From a virus, in the IMG/VR virus record IMGVR_UViG_3300020182_000177, positions 1 through 24,945 of that record: a stretch of DNA of 24,945 nt. The stretch is one strand, 5' to 3'. Positions 10,941 through 19,971 of this stretch are shown here, in pieces. The position numbers were made by a program, and so were the translations under genes. Numbering within the stretch: position 1 is the first letter of the stretch; each line of letters opens with the position of its first letter. Under the pieces are notes generated by a model. That model worked only from the letters and a program-made list of their open reading frames with translations, was not told the origin of the DNA and made no database searches.

Positions 10941-12875
10941 TTAGGCTAAGATTACTGCGTTCACCGTAAAGTTAGTCGAGTTAGTTGATGCAGCAGTCGC
11001 CAGTATGCGCACATTGCCACCGCTAATATCAACGTCATAAGACGCAATAGCTGTGTTAGTGTTAACCTCACCATACTGCGTGGCAACGGCAGTTGTGCCA
11101 TCATGTGTTACAAGAAGCTTTGTAATCGTGCGTTCTGTCGCAACGGTGTCAGTCGCAATAACAGTGATTTCAACTCCCAAAGATGCAGACGCAGTATAAG
11201 TTGCAATCGCAGTCTCAGTGACACTTGTAGTTGTAGCAGTCTGAATATCACCGCTACCACCAATGGCCCCCCAAGCCCCGTCAGCGTATCCCTCAAAAGC
11301 AGCATCGTCGCTGTTGTAACGGAGCATCCCATTTGCAGGGGTTGGGCGTTGGGCTGTAGTGCCAGAGGGCAAGCTAATAGCTTCATCATTTGAAGAAAGA
11401 TCAACCGTAAATCCATTGCCATCTAAATCACCTCCAAGCTGCGGAGTGCTGTCTTCCGCAACAGAAGTAAGTCCGGGCGCAATGGTTTCCCAGCTTGTGC
11501 CGTTGTAATACTTGAGTAACGAGCTTGTCGTGTTAAATGCAAGATCCCCAGCATCAAGGCTAGTAGATGGGTCTGAACTTTCCACTCGGTAGCGTTCAGC
11601 AAAGGTATTAACATCCGTAATATTTGCGGCAACCGTAGTCACGTTAGCTGATATACCTGCAACCGTGGTTACATTGGCAGAAATACCAGCGACCGTTGTA
11701 ACATTCGCGCTTACCCCTGCAACCGAAGTAACGTCAGAGCTAATACCAGCAACCGCTCCAATGTCAGTTCCGTCTGCTGCAACAGTAGTAACATCTGCAC
11801 TAATACCTGACACAATAGCAACGTCAGAGCTTACACCAGCAACCGCAGTCACGTTAGCTGAGATTCCCGCAACAATCCCAATATCTGTTCCGTCAGCAGC
11901 GACTGTTGTAACGTCTGCGCTAATCCCAGCTACCGTAGAAACATTACCAGAAATTCCTGCAACCGTTGTAACGTCAGAAGTAACACCGGCAACGCTAGTT
12001 ACGTTAGCAGAAATCCCAGCAACCGAAGTAACATCACCCGAGACACCAGCAACAGTAGTTACATTGCTAGATATTCCAGCGACCGTAGTTATATTAGCGT
12101 CATTATTAGCGGCTGTGGTTACGTCTGAGCTGATTCCAGCAAGCGTTGTAACATCTGACGATATTCCAGACACTGTGGTTACGTTTGCTGATATACCAGC
12201 AACAGTAGTTACATTAGAGGAAACGCCTGAGACTGTAGTAATATCAGAAGATATTGGGCCTAACGTTGATATATGTGTACGAACATTATTTACGTTTGTA
12301 ATGGCATTAGTTGCAGTCGTACCGTCTTCAATATCTGCAAGCAAAGCAATGTCGGCGCTTACGTTTGAAAGGCTTTGAACATCTGCAATTTTAGGGCCAA
12401 CCTCTACGTTTCCTGACGTAGCATTGAAGCCAAGGACTGTGCCTTTTCGGTCATCTAGTAAGGGAAGGGTGTAAGAAGCTGTTGCGTCTGAATCCGCTGC
12501 TCGTATAGATCGAATGGATTTGTCTTGTACGTCTGCGGCTATAGCAACGATACGATCTAGCTCTGTATTAAGAGCGCTAATTTGGAAGGGTCCAGACGTT
12601 GGAAAGTCTGTTGTTCTTTCAAGTGGTATTTCTCTAGTAATAACTACAGTCGATCCGCCTGATGCACCAGTTACAGATATTAAGACTGAACCTGTAGTCC
12701 CGTTGCCACCTGTAGTAGTGTAATCTGTAGTTAAAGTCTTTAAAACACTGTCTACATATACATTCAAACTTTCTTCAGCAAAGAACTCAAACGGTACTGT
12801 AAACGTAGATTGAACTACACCCGCAGCTACCGAATAGGATATTCGCGGAGAGTTATCAGAAAGATTGATCGTCAT
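10941..12875 (-). CDS. tail fibre protein, T7 gp17-type N-terminus with decapeptide repeats
   Basis: The 644-residue protein has an N-terminal region of about 115 residues (RISYSVAAGVVQSTFTVPFE, NVYVDSVLK, TVVITREIPLERTTDFPTSG, LNTELDRIVAIAADVQD) that fits the T7 tail-fibre N-terminal domain (PF03906) attaching fibres to the tail. Residues 209-418 hold about 21 repeats of ten residues, consensus S(A/S)(N/D)VTTVAGI, likely a trimeric beta shaft. After that come fibre modules AGDLAFNTTSSLLKYYNGTS (W) and GMLRYNSDDAAFEGYADGAW, and a C-terminal beta domain ending in TNFTVNAVILA. SD AAGGA lies upstream of ATG 12875. The following genes encode tip proteins and a chaperone. It mediates host recognition by analogy with T7. 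Confidence 0.88.
   Translation of the reverse strand: MTINLSDNSPRISYSVAAGVVQSTFTVPFEFFAEESLNVYVDSVLKTLTTDYTTTGGNGTTGSVLISVTGASGGSTVVITREIPLERTTDFPTSGPFQISALNTELDRIVAIAADVQDKSIRSIRAADSDATASYTLPLLDDRKGTVLGFNATSGNVEVGPKIADVQSLSNVSADIALLADIEDGTTATNAITNVNNVRTHISTLGPISSDITTVSGVSSNVTTVAGISANVTTVSGISSDVTTLAGISSDVTTAANNDANITTVAGISSNVTTVAGVSGDVTSVAGISANVTSVAGVTSDVTTVAGISGNVSTVAGISADVTTVAADGTDIGIVAGISANVTAVAGVSSDVAIVSGISADVTTVAADGTDIGAVAGISSDVTSVAGVSANVTTVAGISANVTTVAGISANVTTVAANITDVNTFAERYRVESSDPSTSLDAGDLAFNTTSSLLKYYNGTSWETIAPGLTSVAEDSTPQLGGDLDGNGFTVDLSSNDEAISLPSGTTAQRPTPANGMLRYNSDDAAFEGYADGAWGAIGGSGDIQTATTTSVTETAIATYTASASLGVEITVIATDTVATERTITKLLVTHDGTTAVATQYGEVNTNTAIASYDVDISGGNVRILATAASTNSTNFTVNAVILA
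11622..12251 (-). repeat. 30-bp coding repeats (about 21 units) in the tail fibre
   Basis: Twenty-one consecutive 30-bp units encode the decapeptide S(A/S)(N/D)VTT(V)AGI. Most units are diverged at the DNA level but keep the period exactly. Two variants (AADGTDIG type) break the consensus at units 12-13 and 16-17, as a larger duplicated block of four units. This is coding sequence, not a CRISPR array: there are no unique spacers. Confidence 0.9.
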
Positions 12876-12894
12876 GTGGCGTTCCTTTTTTTAT

Positions 12895-12912
12895 CGACTA
12901 ACAAGCTAATCG
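12895..12912 (-). other. hairpin in the tail-fibre 5' untranslated region
   Basis: In the 55-nt gap upstream of the fibre gene, the - strand reads CGATTAGCTTGTTAGTCG, able to form a 6-pair stem (one G-U) with a 6-nt loop. An A-rich run and the SD follow rather than a T-run, so it is not an intrinsic terminator. A processing or translation-related structure is possible. Confidence 0.3.
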
Positions 12913-12930
12913 TGCTTTATCAACGCACAA

Positions 12931-15900
12931 TTAGTACCTGCCAAAACCAGATGGACCATCATCAAGTTCCGATTCTAACATTCGCGTCATTCTGTTAACA
13001 AAATCGTTCCACATCCAAAGATTGGAAAACGGCAATGCACGGATAAACTCTTTGCTACCCTCTCCAACATTACCTGTCAGCATATTAGCCATACCATTTG
13101 CATACTCCATGCCGATAGATGGGCCAGCACCAAGAAGACCTGTAATAGCATCCGATGTACTAGGCTCTTGTGGGTATCTAGGCTGTAAAGCACCGCCTGT
13201 AATGTTGGGGCCACCAAGGGCAAGGCTTGTACTCATTGCAGTATAGAAAAGATCTGAGTGCAGCGCAGCAACACCTGAGTAGTCAAAGGCTCTAGCAAAC
13301 TTATCTTGCGGAGAAAGCTCTACAAAGTCAGGAGTCTTTAACTCTAGTGACATATACCCAAGACCCATAGCAATTGCTGTCCCAAGAAAACGATTCTTTA
13401 ACTGACCATGACCGTAAGCTGCGAGAGTCTTATTAGTAGCAGCCAATGCGTAGCTATAGAACTGGAAGGGCATACCAAGTAAGCCGTTCTCTACTCTAGC
13501 GTAACCTGTGTACTTGCTGTCTTCTTTCATGCCAAATTTTCTAGCAACGTGCATAGGAATGTAAGCTACACCATCGGTAATAATTGGTTTATCAGCGGGC
13601 GTACCCATGAGAATAGTGTTAGCTATGCCAGAACTAAGAGCATTACGAAACGATTGAACAGTCTCAGGTGTAACCCTAGCCTGTTTTTCTATTTCAGCTA
13701 CAGCTAAATCATTAATTGCATTCTCATAATCAGCCAAACCCTTTTTAGTTCGCTTATCAAAGCCGAGAGATTTAGAAGAATGTATTGTGTGCATGATTTC
13801 GTGCATCTTAATAAAGGTCACATAGTCATCTGCCGTGTTTATAATTCCCGGCTTGATTGGTTTTACGCCCTCTACTCTAGGGTTTTCCCAACCACGATCC
13901 TGCCACATTACATCGCGTATATAGTCTTCATCTATGTAAACTTTATTTTCTGAAGCCCTGTAAAATGCTGGTTTATATCTTCCGCGCTTAGTGAAAGATT
14001 CCGTTGGACCCGTTACAATGTCAGCTGTAGTAGAAGGAAACTCAATTGTATCTACCCAAGCCTCAGTGTTAGCCATGTACATTCCAGCTTCAGACTTTTG
14101 CCAAGGCGCGTTAGCAATCTTACCTGCTGTTTCTAAATCAATACCGTATCGCAACAGGTATTCTTGCTCCATCTTAGAGGCTTTACCTTGAGCCCAGCGA
14201 ATAGAGTAATCAATGAGCGTATGGCTACGCATCATACCATCAAAGTCTTTAAAGATACGGGTGATAGGCGCTAATCCGTTGAGCGCGTAGAAAGCGTTCT
14301 TGCTCTTGTCCATGAAGTTAGAGCGCAATGGGTTATTACCCATGTCATCTACAAGACGCAGGTGAGAAGAGCCCATCAATATCTCTAGCGCTTCACCAGC
14401 AATCCTTGCCTCTTTGGCTCCCATCTTTAACTGAGAGTCAGATAGAACGCTAAACAAGCCTTTCATTGTCTTGCCTATACCGTGTTCCATCATAATCTTT
14501 GCTGGCTCTGAAATAGTAGATAGACCAGCTTTCCCAAGGTAGCCAAGCTGCGCAGCGGTACGAAGAACTTCAGCAGCTTTTTGATTCATAGCGTCTGGCT
14601 CACGGATAACAGTGCCAGCTACTCGATCATACATATGACGTATATCTTTAGCAGAAGCGTTTGCCTGATCCACTGTCATACCCGACTGAATCATCTCAGA
14701 CATCTTGTCATCAATTACATCATCAATTTCTTGACCGTCGAACTTTACTGAAAACTCATACTTAGCAGCAGTCCGGGCGGTGTATGCCTTCATAACAGAA
14801 ACAGGATTGCGATGCATGTAGTCGAGAACCAGCTTATTAGGTATATCAATCCCACGATGCTTTAGGTGCTTAGACTTGCCGTACCCAAAGCTAGCAACGT
14901 CCAAGTCAGTTACATCTCGCAAGCCAAGAATAGAATCCACTGCATCTGAAGCGCGTTTAGCAATTGCGCCTTCGTCAGTAGAAAAAGTTGTCTTAACATA
15001 CTTGCCCATATTGTTTCGACCATAACCCTCTGGATTATTTCTAAACCAATCAGCTAAAATGTTTTCTAACCCAGAGCGATCCTTTGCAATAGCGTCCTTG
15101 TCCCAATACCTCGGACGAAATATCTCTTCATTTGCAGGAACAGTAGGACCAGCAGCGTCAATGTCTTCAATGGTAGACTTGTGTTGATTTATTATATCTG
15201 AGTTTTTATCAACAATTCCTTTTAATCGAGTGTACTCAGGCGTTCCACGATAACGCTCAATGCTAGCGTTAATGTTGTCTACTTTCTTTTGACGAGCATC
15301 TATATCCCGAATATAAAAACTCTTATTGCCAATTAACCCCCTTTCACTTAGGCGGGATTCCCACTTGCTATAGAAGTTATTTAATGAATCCATAGCCTTA
15401 GCTTCAAAATCATTAGCTGGCTTCTGACCGCGCATTGCCTTCGAGTCAACTTCTGTTAACCAAGTCTCAAAGTCAGAGCGCTTATACATATAATCTAAAG
15501 GCTTAACTACGCCTGTTCCCTGAGACTCACCCCAGATTGACACAATTTCATCATATGCTTGCACCCATTCTCCATCACGCAGCTTAGCGTTTTGGAATAC
15601 TGAGTTTTTAATAGCAAAGCCTTTTTTGTTTGCCGCAAGCAAAATGCCAGCATCATTAGCAATATCAAGCATAGTTAGCTTAACGCTGTTAGGAACCTTT
15701 TCATCTTGAAGAACGCGTTTCATTGGCGTTGTTATAGATTTAAAAAGCCATGAATCGGTAAATGCACTGCTGGCAATAGATGGATCTATCTCTACACCAT
15801 CAAGAGGTTCAATTGCTTTACGCAAGTTGTCTATTTCAACTTCAACTTTTTGTATTGCGTTAGCTCTACGCGCTGCGGGTACAGATAAAGCGCCACCAAA

Positions 15901-16431
15901 TGCTGTGCCGAAAGCAAACGCAGATCCAACATTAATTGCTGTTTCAGATGTTGTAGCTAACGGATCAACGGGAGCTCGAATGGCCTCTTGAGCGCCTACA
16001 ACCGCAGCTGTCTGAAGCCCTGATTTAAGAGAGGTTGCCCCAAGCCCAACAAAACGTAATGGAACAGATATATAATTAACTGGATCAAACGCTTCAGAAA
16101 GAAATGATACCCCTAACCCAGACCTAGCATTTATATCTCTAGTTTTAAGACCTTCTCTAAGGCTGTTTACCTTGAAGTCCATGTGTTGCTGATTGATAGC
16201 TGACAGAAGAGAAGAACCATAAGGCTTCAAGTCTTCTGGTATATTTTCTCTAGCATTATAACCATCTTCGGGTAGTGGTGCTGATCCAAAAGTGTAGGTC
16301 TCCTTAATGAAATCTAACATTGGATTGTATTTGTATGCTAAAGAAGCCCCAACTGTTTCAGCAAAGTCTGGTGCAGAAATAGTTTCTCTTCCTACTTCTA
16401 TATCTGGTGCAAAACGCAAGCCGTTTTTCAT
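12931..16431 (-). CDS. gp16-like internal virion / DNA ejection protein with HEIMH metallopeptidase motif
   Basis: The 1166-residue protein starts at ATG 16431 with SD GGAGGTAAC spanning the end of the upstream gene. The N-terminal ~170 residues contain hydrophobic stretches (LQTAAVVGAQEAIRAPV, INVGSAFAFGTAFGGALSV) that could insert in the host membrane. The middle is helical and charged. At residues 877-881 is HEIMH, the HExxH zinc-peptidase motif, inside YVTFIKMHEIMHTIH, followed at 901-911 by DYENAINDLAV with E903 as a possible third ligand, reminiscent of gluzincin or ImmA/IrrE-type peptidases. The C-terminal part has further helices. Size, order (after gp14- and gp15-like, before the fibre) and context fit T7 gp16. 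A lytic transglycosylase domain as in T7 gp16 is not apparent. Peptidase activity is inferred. Confidence 0.75.
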   Translation of the reverse strand: MKNGLRFAPDIEVGRETISAPDFAETVGASLAYKYNPMLDFIKETYTFGSAPLPEDGYNARENIPEDLKPYGSSLLSAINQQHMDFKVNSLREGLKTRDINARSGLGVSFLSEAFDPVNYISVPLRFVGLGATSLKSGLQTAAVVGAQEAIRAPVDPLATTSETAINVGSAFAFGTAFGGALSVPAARRANAIQKVEVEIDNLRKAIEPLDGVEIDPSIASSAFTDSWLFKSITTPMKRVLQDEKVPNSVKLTMLDIANDAGILLAANKKGFAIKNSVFQNAKLRDGEWVQAYDEIVSIWGESQGTGVVKPLDYMYKRSDFETWLTEVDSKAMRGQKPANDFEAKAMDSLNNFYSKWESRLSERGLIGNKSFYIRDIDARQKKVDNINASIERYRGTPEYTRLKGIVDKNSDIINQHKSTIEDIDAAGPTVPANEEIFRPRYWDKDAIAKDRSGLENILADWFRNNPEGYGRNNMGKYVKTTFSTDEGAIAKRASDAVDSILGLRDVTDLDVASFGYGKSKHLKHRGIDIPNKLVLDYMHRNPVSVMKAYTARTAAKYEFSVKFDGQEIDDVIDDKMSEMIQSGMTVDQANASAKDIRHMYDRVAGTVIREPDAMNQKAAEVLRTAAQLGYLGKAGLSTISEPAKIMMEHGIGKTMKGLFSVLSDSQLKMGAKEARIAGEALEILMGSSHLRLVDDMGNNPLRSNFMDKSKNAFYALNGLAPITRIFKDFDGMMRSHTLIDYSIRWAQGKASKMEQEYLLRYGIDLETAGKIANAPWQKSEAGMYMANTEAWVDTIEFPSTTADIVTGPTESFTKRGRYKPAFYRASENKVYIDEDYIRDVMWQDRGWENPRVEGVKPIKPGIINTADDYVTFIKMHEIMHTIHSSKSLGFDKRTKKGLADYENAINDLAVAEIEKQARVTPETVQSFRNALSSGIANTILMGTPADKPIITDGVAYIPMHVARKFGMKEDSKYTGYARVENGLLGMPFQFYSYALAATNKTLAAYGHGQLKNRFLGTAIAMGLGYMSLELKTPDFVELSPQDKFARAFDYSGVAALHSDLFYTAMSTSLALGGPNITGGALQPRYPQEPSTSDAITGLLGAGPSIGMEYANGMANMLTGNVGEGSKEFIRALPFSNLWMWNDFVNRMTRMLESELDDGPSGFGRY

Positions 16432-16434
16432 AAC

Positions 16435-19400
16435 CTAGTTACCTCCGCTTCCAAAGGTAATGTTGCCTATCTCACTAAAACTTCTCATACCCGGTCTTTT
16501 CCGAACAGCCTCTAATACTGATTCTCTTGTATCTAAATCAGATTCGATTGCTGCGTTTCTGTCAATTAAGGCTTGCGCATCATAGTCAGCTAGCTCGCTT
16601 TCATCCCACATGGGTATGCCTTGCTCACCGTTGATGTCCATATAAAGAGGCACTAACGTATTGTTATCATCTACATAATATGCGTAGTATGCCACTCCAG
16701 TAGTAGCCTCATTAGGCACAAGGTAAACATCTTTTTGTCTAGGCTGATCGCCAACCGCTCTTGCAGTTACACCGGGAGTTAATTGTAAATCTAGATTTCC
16801 TTGAGCTGCTATGTTTGCTGGCACTTGAATTCGATCAGGGCTGCGAGTGGCATAACTTTTAAGCCTGTATCCAGCAGGGAGTTCAGACACAATTACATTT
16901 ATAAATGCGTCTCGCCTTTCTTCATTTGGAAATACCTTTTCAAGGCTATACATTGTTCTTGAAAGCTCACCAGCAGGAAAGCGGGGGTCTATAACGACTC
17001 TTGTTTTATGATAGTAAGTATCAACAAGCTCTTCAATTTTTGCTTTTACATCTTCCTCAGACCCTCCCATTCGCGCAAGGTATTCAGCTGCATCGGCAAG
17101 GTCTAATGCTATTATATCGCTTTTATATTCGCTTGCTATAAATTCTCTAGGAGTTTGATTTCCAAAAACTCTTTTTACGGCAAGGTTAGATTTGTCATCA
17201 TCTGCGCGTGCAATAAGTGTTAAGGCAATTTCACCAGCGTCTTTGCCAGTTACCTTCCTAACGCTAGCAATAGTTTGCAATAACGCGGTTTTTTTAGGGC
17301 TTATTGCAGCACCTTCCCCAGTGCCAAATCTGTTTACAAACACACCAGTTGACGTAAGGTCATTTGACAAAACAGAAAACAAATCAAGTAACGCATCAGC
17401 ACCGGGGGTTTCTAAACCTAAAGCAATATTTGACAAACCATCAATTAACTCTTGTGATGCAGTTGCCCTTAGAGAGTCAAACAACTGCGCTCTTCTTTCT
17501 TCCGTTGCGTAAGTTGAGGGATCGGTTAGCACAAAGCCAGCGTTAGCAAGCCTTTCGTTTTGGGCTGTTCTGTGATTTTTATTTGTTACACTCCCGCCGT
17601 TTACATTAAGTATATCTTGCACTTCTTGTTTTTTGCGTTGCTGCTCTATAATAGCTTCTTTTTTAGCAACCTTTTCTCTTACAGAGTTAACGTGATTACT
17701 AACGCCACTTATCTGATCGCTTGGAACAACCCCAAGAATAGAATCCCCAGCGGTAGTTACATGAGAACCAACTCCTGATTTTTCTTTTCCACCGCTTAAA
17801 ACATAAACAGAAAGACCATTTAATTCTTCAGAAGACATATTCCCTGCAACAATGTTGACCATGCCTTTTCCAGCCGCAGAGCGTAAACCATTAGATAAAG
17901 AAATGTAATCAGTGTCAGTAATATCACCGGAAGCCAACGCATTTTTTGCCTTTTCTTCAGCAGATAAAAGCGCTTCTAAATTATAAGCGCCGTTAAAAAA
18001 CTGTGTTGACACATCTTCAACCTCTATAAAAAGATTGGCGTTACTTATATTCCTGTCAATTCTATCTTGAACTTCGTTTTGAGTGCCTGAGAGAAGAGTG
18101 GAAACGTAATTTCTATCTTCGGTAGGATCATAAAGCCTAGTTTTTGTTAAAGCACCAATTGCTGATACTTGATTAGGGCTTAGTCTTGAGACGTTTTCTG
18201 GCGTGGGATTAAACAATGCAGTCTTTAAGGCTTCTATATTACCATCACTAGCCATGCCAAAAATAACTGAATCAAGCCCAGCCCTTCGAGAGTCTTGAAT
18301 AAACGCATTGTATTCGTCTTGACCTAATCCAGAGCGTCTTGCATTTTGAAGTTCAAGCACATTAGCTTCGTATGCTTTACTTGCAGCACTTATTGAGCCA
18401 GCAATAGCCTCGGGGGCTCCTGATGCCCAAGCCTCTGTAGCTGCAACAACATTACCAAAACGATCTGGAGCGATGCTAGCGTTTGCATATTCTATAGAAA
18501 AATTTAATATGCGAGCTTTAGCTCGAGCTTCTTGTTCAGCAACTTTTGCGGCGGTCACTGCATTAAGATTTGAAGAAACAACATTTGCCTGAGCAAGCAA
18601 GGCGCTTGTATTAGAGCGGTCAACATAACCAATGAAAGGCTCTAGTACCTCGAGTTGTTTCTTGGAAAGCAAGTCTCCACCAACCTTGCCTTGGCTCCCT
18701 ATGTAAACTCTCATTGATGCTTGCTGTATTGGTGTCGATTCTTGCAACGCTACCTGTATAGCCCCTGACATGGCCTGTGCGCCTAGTTCTGACCTTACCT
18801 TGTCCTCATACCCAGGCTTGTACAACTTTGCCCCTACGGCCTCCTGAGAGGCTTTCACGCGCTCTCTAATCATTAGCTCCGCAGCATTAATGTTACCCGA
18901 AGCCGCTTGGTCAAAAATTGTTTCAGCATATTCATCATTAGCTGTAGAAACATTAGCTGCTGCCGCTGCTCTTGCTTTAGTTCTAGCTACATCTGCCAAC
19001 TTAATTTTAGTTGACTTCATAATGTATGAACCAGAGTCCATGATTACATTTTTAAAACGATCATTAGCGCCTTTGGACATAGACCCAAGGAATGACTCAA
19101 ACATATTTTGATATTGCACAGGGTCTTCATATTTACTTGCAAGCTCTGCTGATTTAAGTCGTATATCTTTATCAATAGTGTCAACCAAACGCCGCTCAAC
19201 TACTCGCTCAAAAGCAGATGATGCAATGCTACCCATACCATCCATACTTGACAGCACTTCTGGCTTGCCAGTTTCTGGATCAAAAGATTTAAGCTCTTCT
19301 CCAGAAAACGATTGCGCTGCTTCTGCCCCAAACTTTTTAGCATTTATTTGTGCGCGCTCATAAAACTCTTGCCCGGCTCTATCAGCGAACCTTGAAATAG

Positions 19401-19488
19401 CATTACCCACATTCTGCTCGCCAGTGTCAAAGCTGCGAACACCAATGGGTTGGCTAAAGATTTTTCGTGTTTCGCGTATTACTGGCAT
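16435..19488 (-). CDS. gp15-like internal virion protein
   Basis: The 1017-residue protein begins MPVIRETRKIFSQPIGVRSF and has an overall helical, Ala/Ser/Glu/Lys-rich sequence with long coiled-coil-like sections (e.g. 110-240, 300-420) and no membrane segment. The C-terminal part includes DVYLVPNEATTGVAYYAYYV, a beta-like stretch before a charged tail. No enzymatic motif is seen. Its place between the gp14-like and gp16-like genes, and its size, fit the second of the three ejection proteins of T7-like phages (gp14, gp15, gp16), which form the periplasmic channel. The name is based on position and character rather than on clear sequence motifs. SD AAGGGTG precedes the ATG. Confidence 0.65.
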   Translation of the reverse strand: MPVIRETRKIFSQPIGVRSFDTGEQNVGNAISRFADRAGQEFYERAQINAKKFGAEAAQSFSGEELKSFDPETGKPEVLSSMDGMGSIASSAFERVVERRLVDTIDKDIRLKSAELASKYEDPVQYQNMFESFLGSMSKGANDRFKNVIMDSGSYIMKSTKIKLADVARTKARAAAAANVSTANDEYAETIFDQAASGNINAAELMIRERVKASQEAVGAKLYKPGYEDKVRSELGAQAMSGAIQVALQESTPIQQASMRVYIGSQGKVGGDLLSKKQLEVLEPFIGYVDRSNTSALLAQANVVSSNLNAVTAAKVAEQEARAKARILNFSIEYANASIAPDRFGNVVAATEAWASGAPEAIAGSISAASKAYEANVLELQNARRSGLGQDEYNAFIQDSRRAGLDSVIFGMASDGNIEALKTALFNPTPENVSRLSPNQVSAIGALTKTRLYDPTEDRNYVSTLLSGTQNEVQDRIDRNISNANLFIEVEDVSTQFFNGAYNLEALLSAEEKAKNALASGDITDTDYISLSNGLRSAAGKGMVNIVAGNMSSEELNGLSVYVLSGGKEKSGVGSHVTTAGDSILGVVPSDQISGVSNHVNSVREKVAKKEAIIEQQRKKQEVQDILNVNGGSVTNKNHRTAQNERLANAGFVLTDPSTYATEERRAQLFDSLRATASQELIDGLSNIALGLETPGADALLDLFSVLSNDLTSTGVFVNRFGTGEGAAISPKKTALLQTIASVRKVTGKDAGEIALTLIARADDDKSNLAVKRVFGNQTPREFIASEYKSDIIALDLADAAEYLARMGGSEEDVKAKIEELVDTYYHKTRVVIDPRFPAGELSRTMYSLEKVFPNEERRDAFINVIVSELPAGYRLKSYATRSPDRIQVPANIAAQGNLDLQLTPGVTARAVGDQPRQKDVYLVPNEATTGVAYYAYYVDDNNTLVPLYMDINGEQGIPMWDESELADYDAQALIDRNAAIESDLDTRESVLEAVRKRPGMRSFSEIGNITFGSGGN

Positions 19489-19506
19489 AGTTTACACCCT
19501 TGTTAA

Positions 19507-19971
19507 TTAAGGTTCTTTGATTGGCGTATATGTCTTCGCTACTTGTGAGCCCAGCTCAAAAAGTCTAGACATATTGTTGATTTGAGCAACAGAACGGGCG
19601 CTTGATCCACGCTGACGCTCGATCATAGCCGCAACACTTCTGCTGCTACTTTCCAGACCCGCTTGTCTTTGGCTTGTAGCTACATCGGCACTCATAGTTA
19701 GCTCTTGATTTTTTCTATACGCATCAAGACTAGAGCTTTCACCCCCGCCAAGTTGAAAAGAAAACTGAGCATTATTTGACGATCTTGCATAATCGTATTC
19801 ATAAATACGTTGATTCTGAATCTCGATAGCTTGAGCTTCTGCTAGCTTGCGATCAATTTCCATCTGCCTAGCTTGCCGCTCTGATTGAAGTTGCTGAGCT
19901 CTGGCTGCTTTATTAGATGCAGACATCCCAAGAAACGTAGACGTAGCTGCTAAGAAAATTGGTAGTCCCAT
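19507..19971 (-). CDS. gp14-like internal virion protein
   Basis: The 154-residue protein has a short hydrophobic N-terminus (MGLPIFLAATSTFLGMSAS) followed by helices rich in Gln, Ala and Arg (KAARAQQLQSERQARQMEID, RKLAEAQAIEIQNQR) and a Ser/Arg/Gln-rich C-terminal half (SQRQAGLESSSRSVAAMIER). This is the usual composition of gp14-type internal core proteins, which insert in the host outer membrane during ejection in T7. Its start overlaps the stop of the tail tubular B gene by one base (TAATG). Position between tail tubular B and the two large ejection proteins supports the call. Confidence 0.75.
   Translation of the reverse strand: MGLPIFLAATSTFLGMSASNKAARAQQLQSERQARQMEIDRKLAEAQAIEIQNQRIYEYDYARSSNNAQFSFQLGGGESSSLDAYRKNQELTMSADVATSQRQAGLESSSRSVAAMIERQRGSSARSVAQINNMSRLFELGSQVAKTYTPIKEP

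Noticed and set aside
11622-12251. Regular 30-bp repeats as a possible CRISPR array
   Set aside because: There are no unique spacers; the units are contiguous codons of the fibre decapeptide.
11665-12378. Long + strand open frame (237 codons) rich in TPATVVT-like repeats, opposite the tail fibre
   Set aside because: It is antisense to the 30-bp fibre repeats and simply mirrors their periodicity; no SD and no independent protein-like features.
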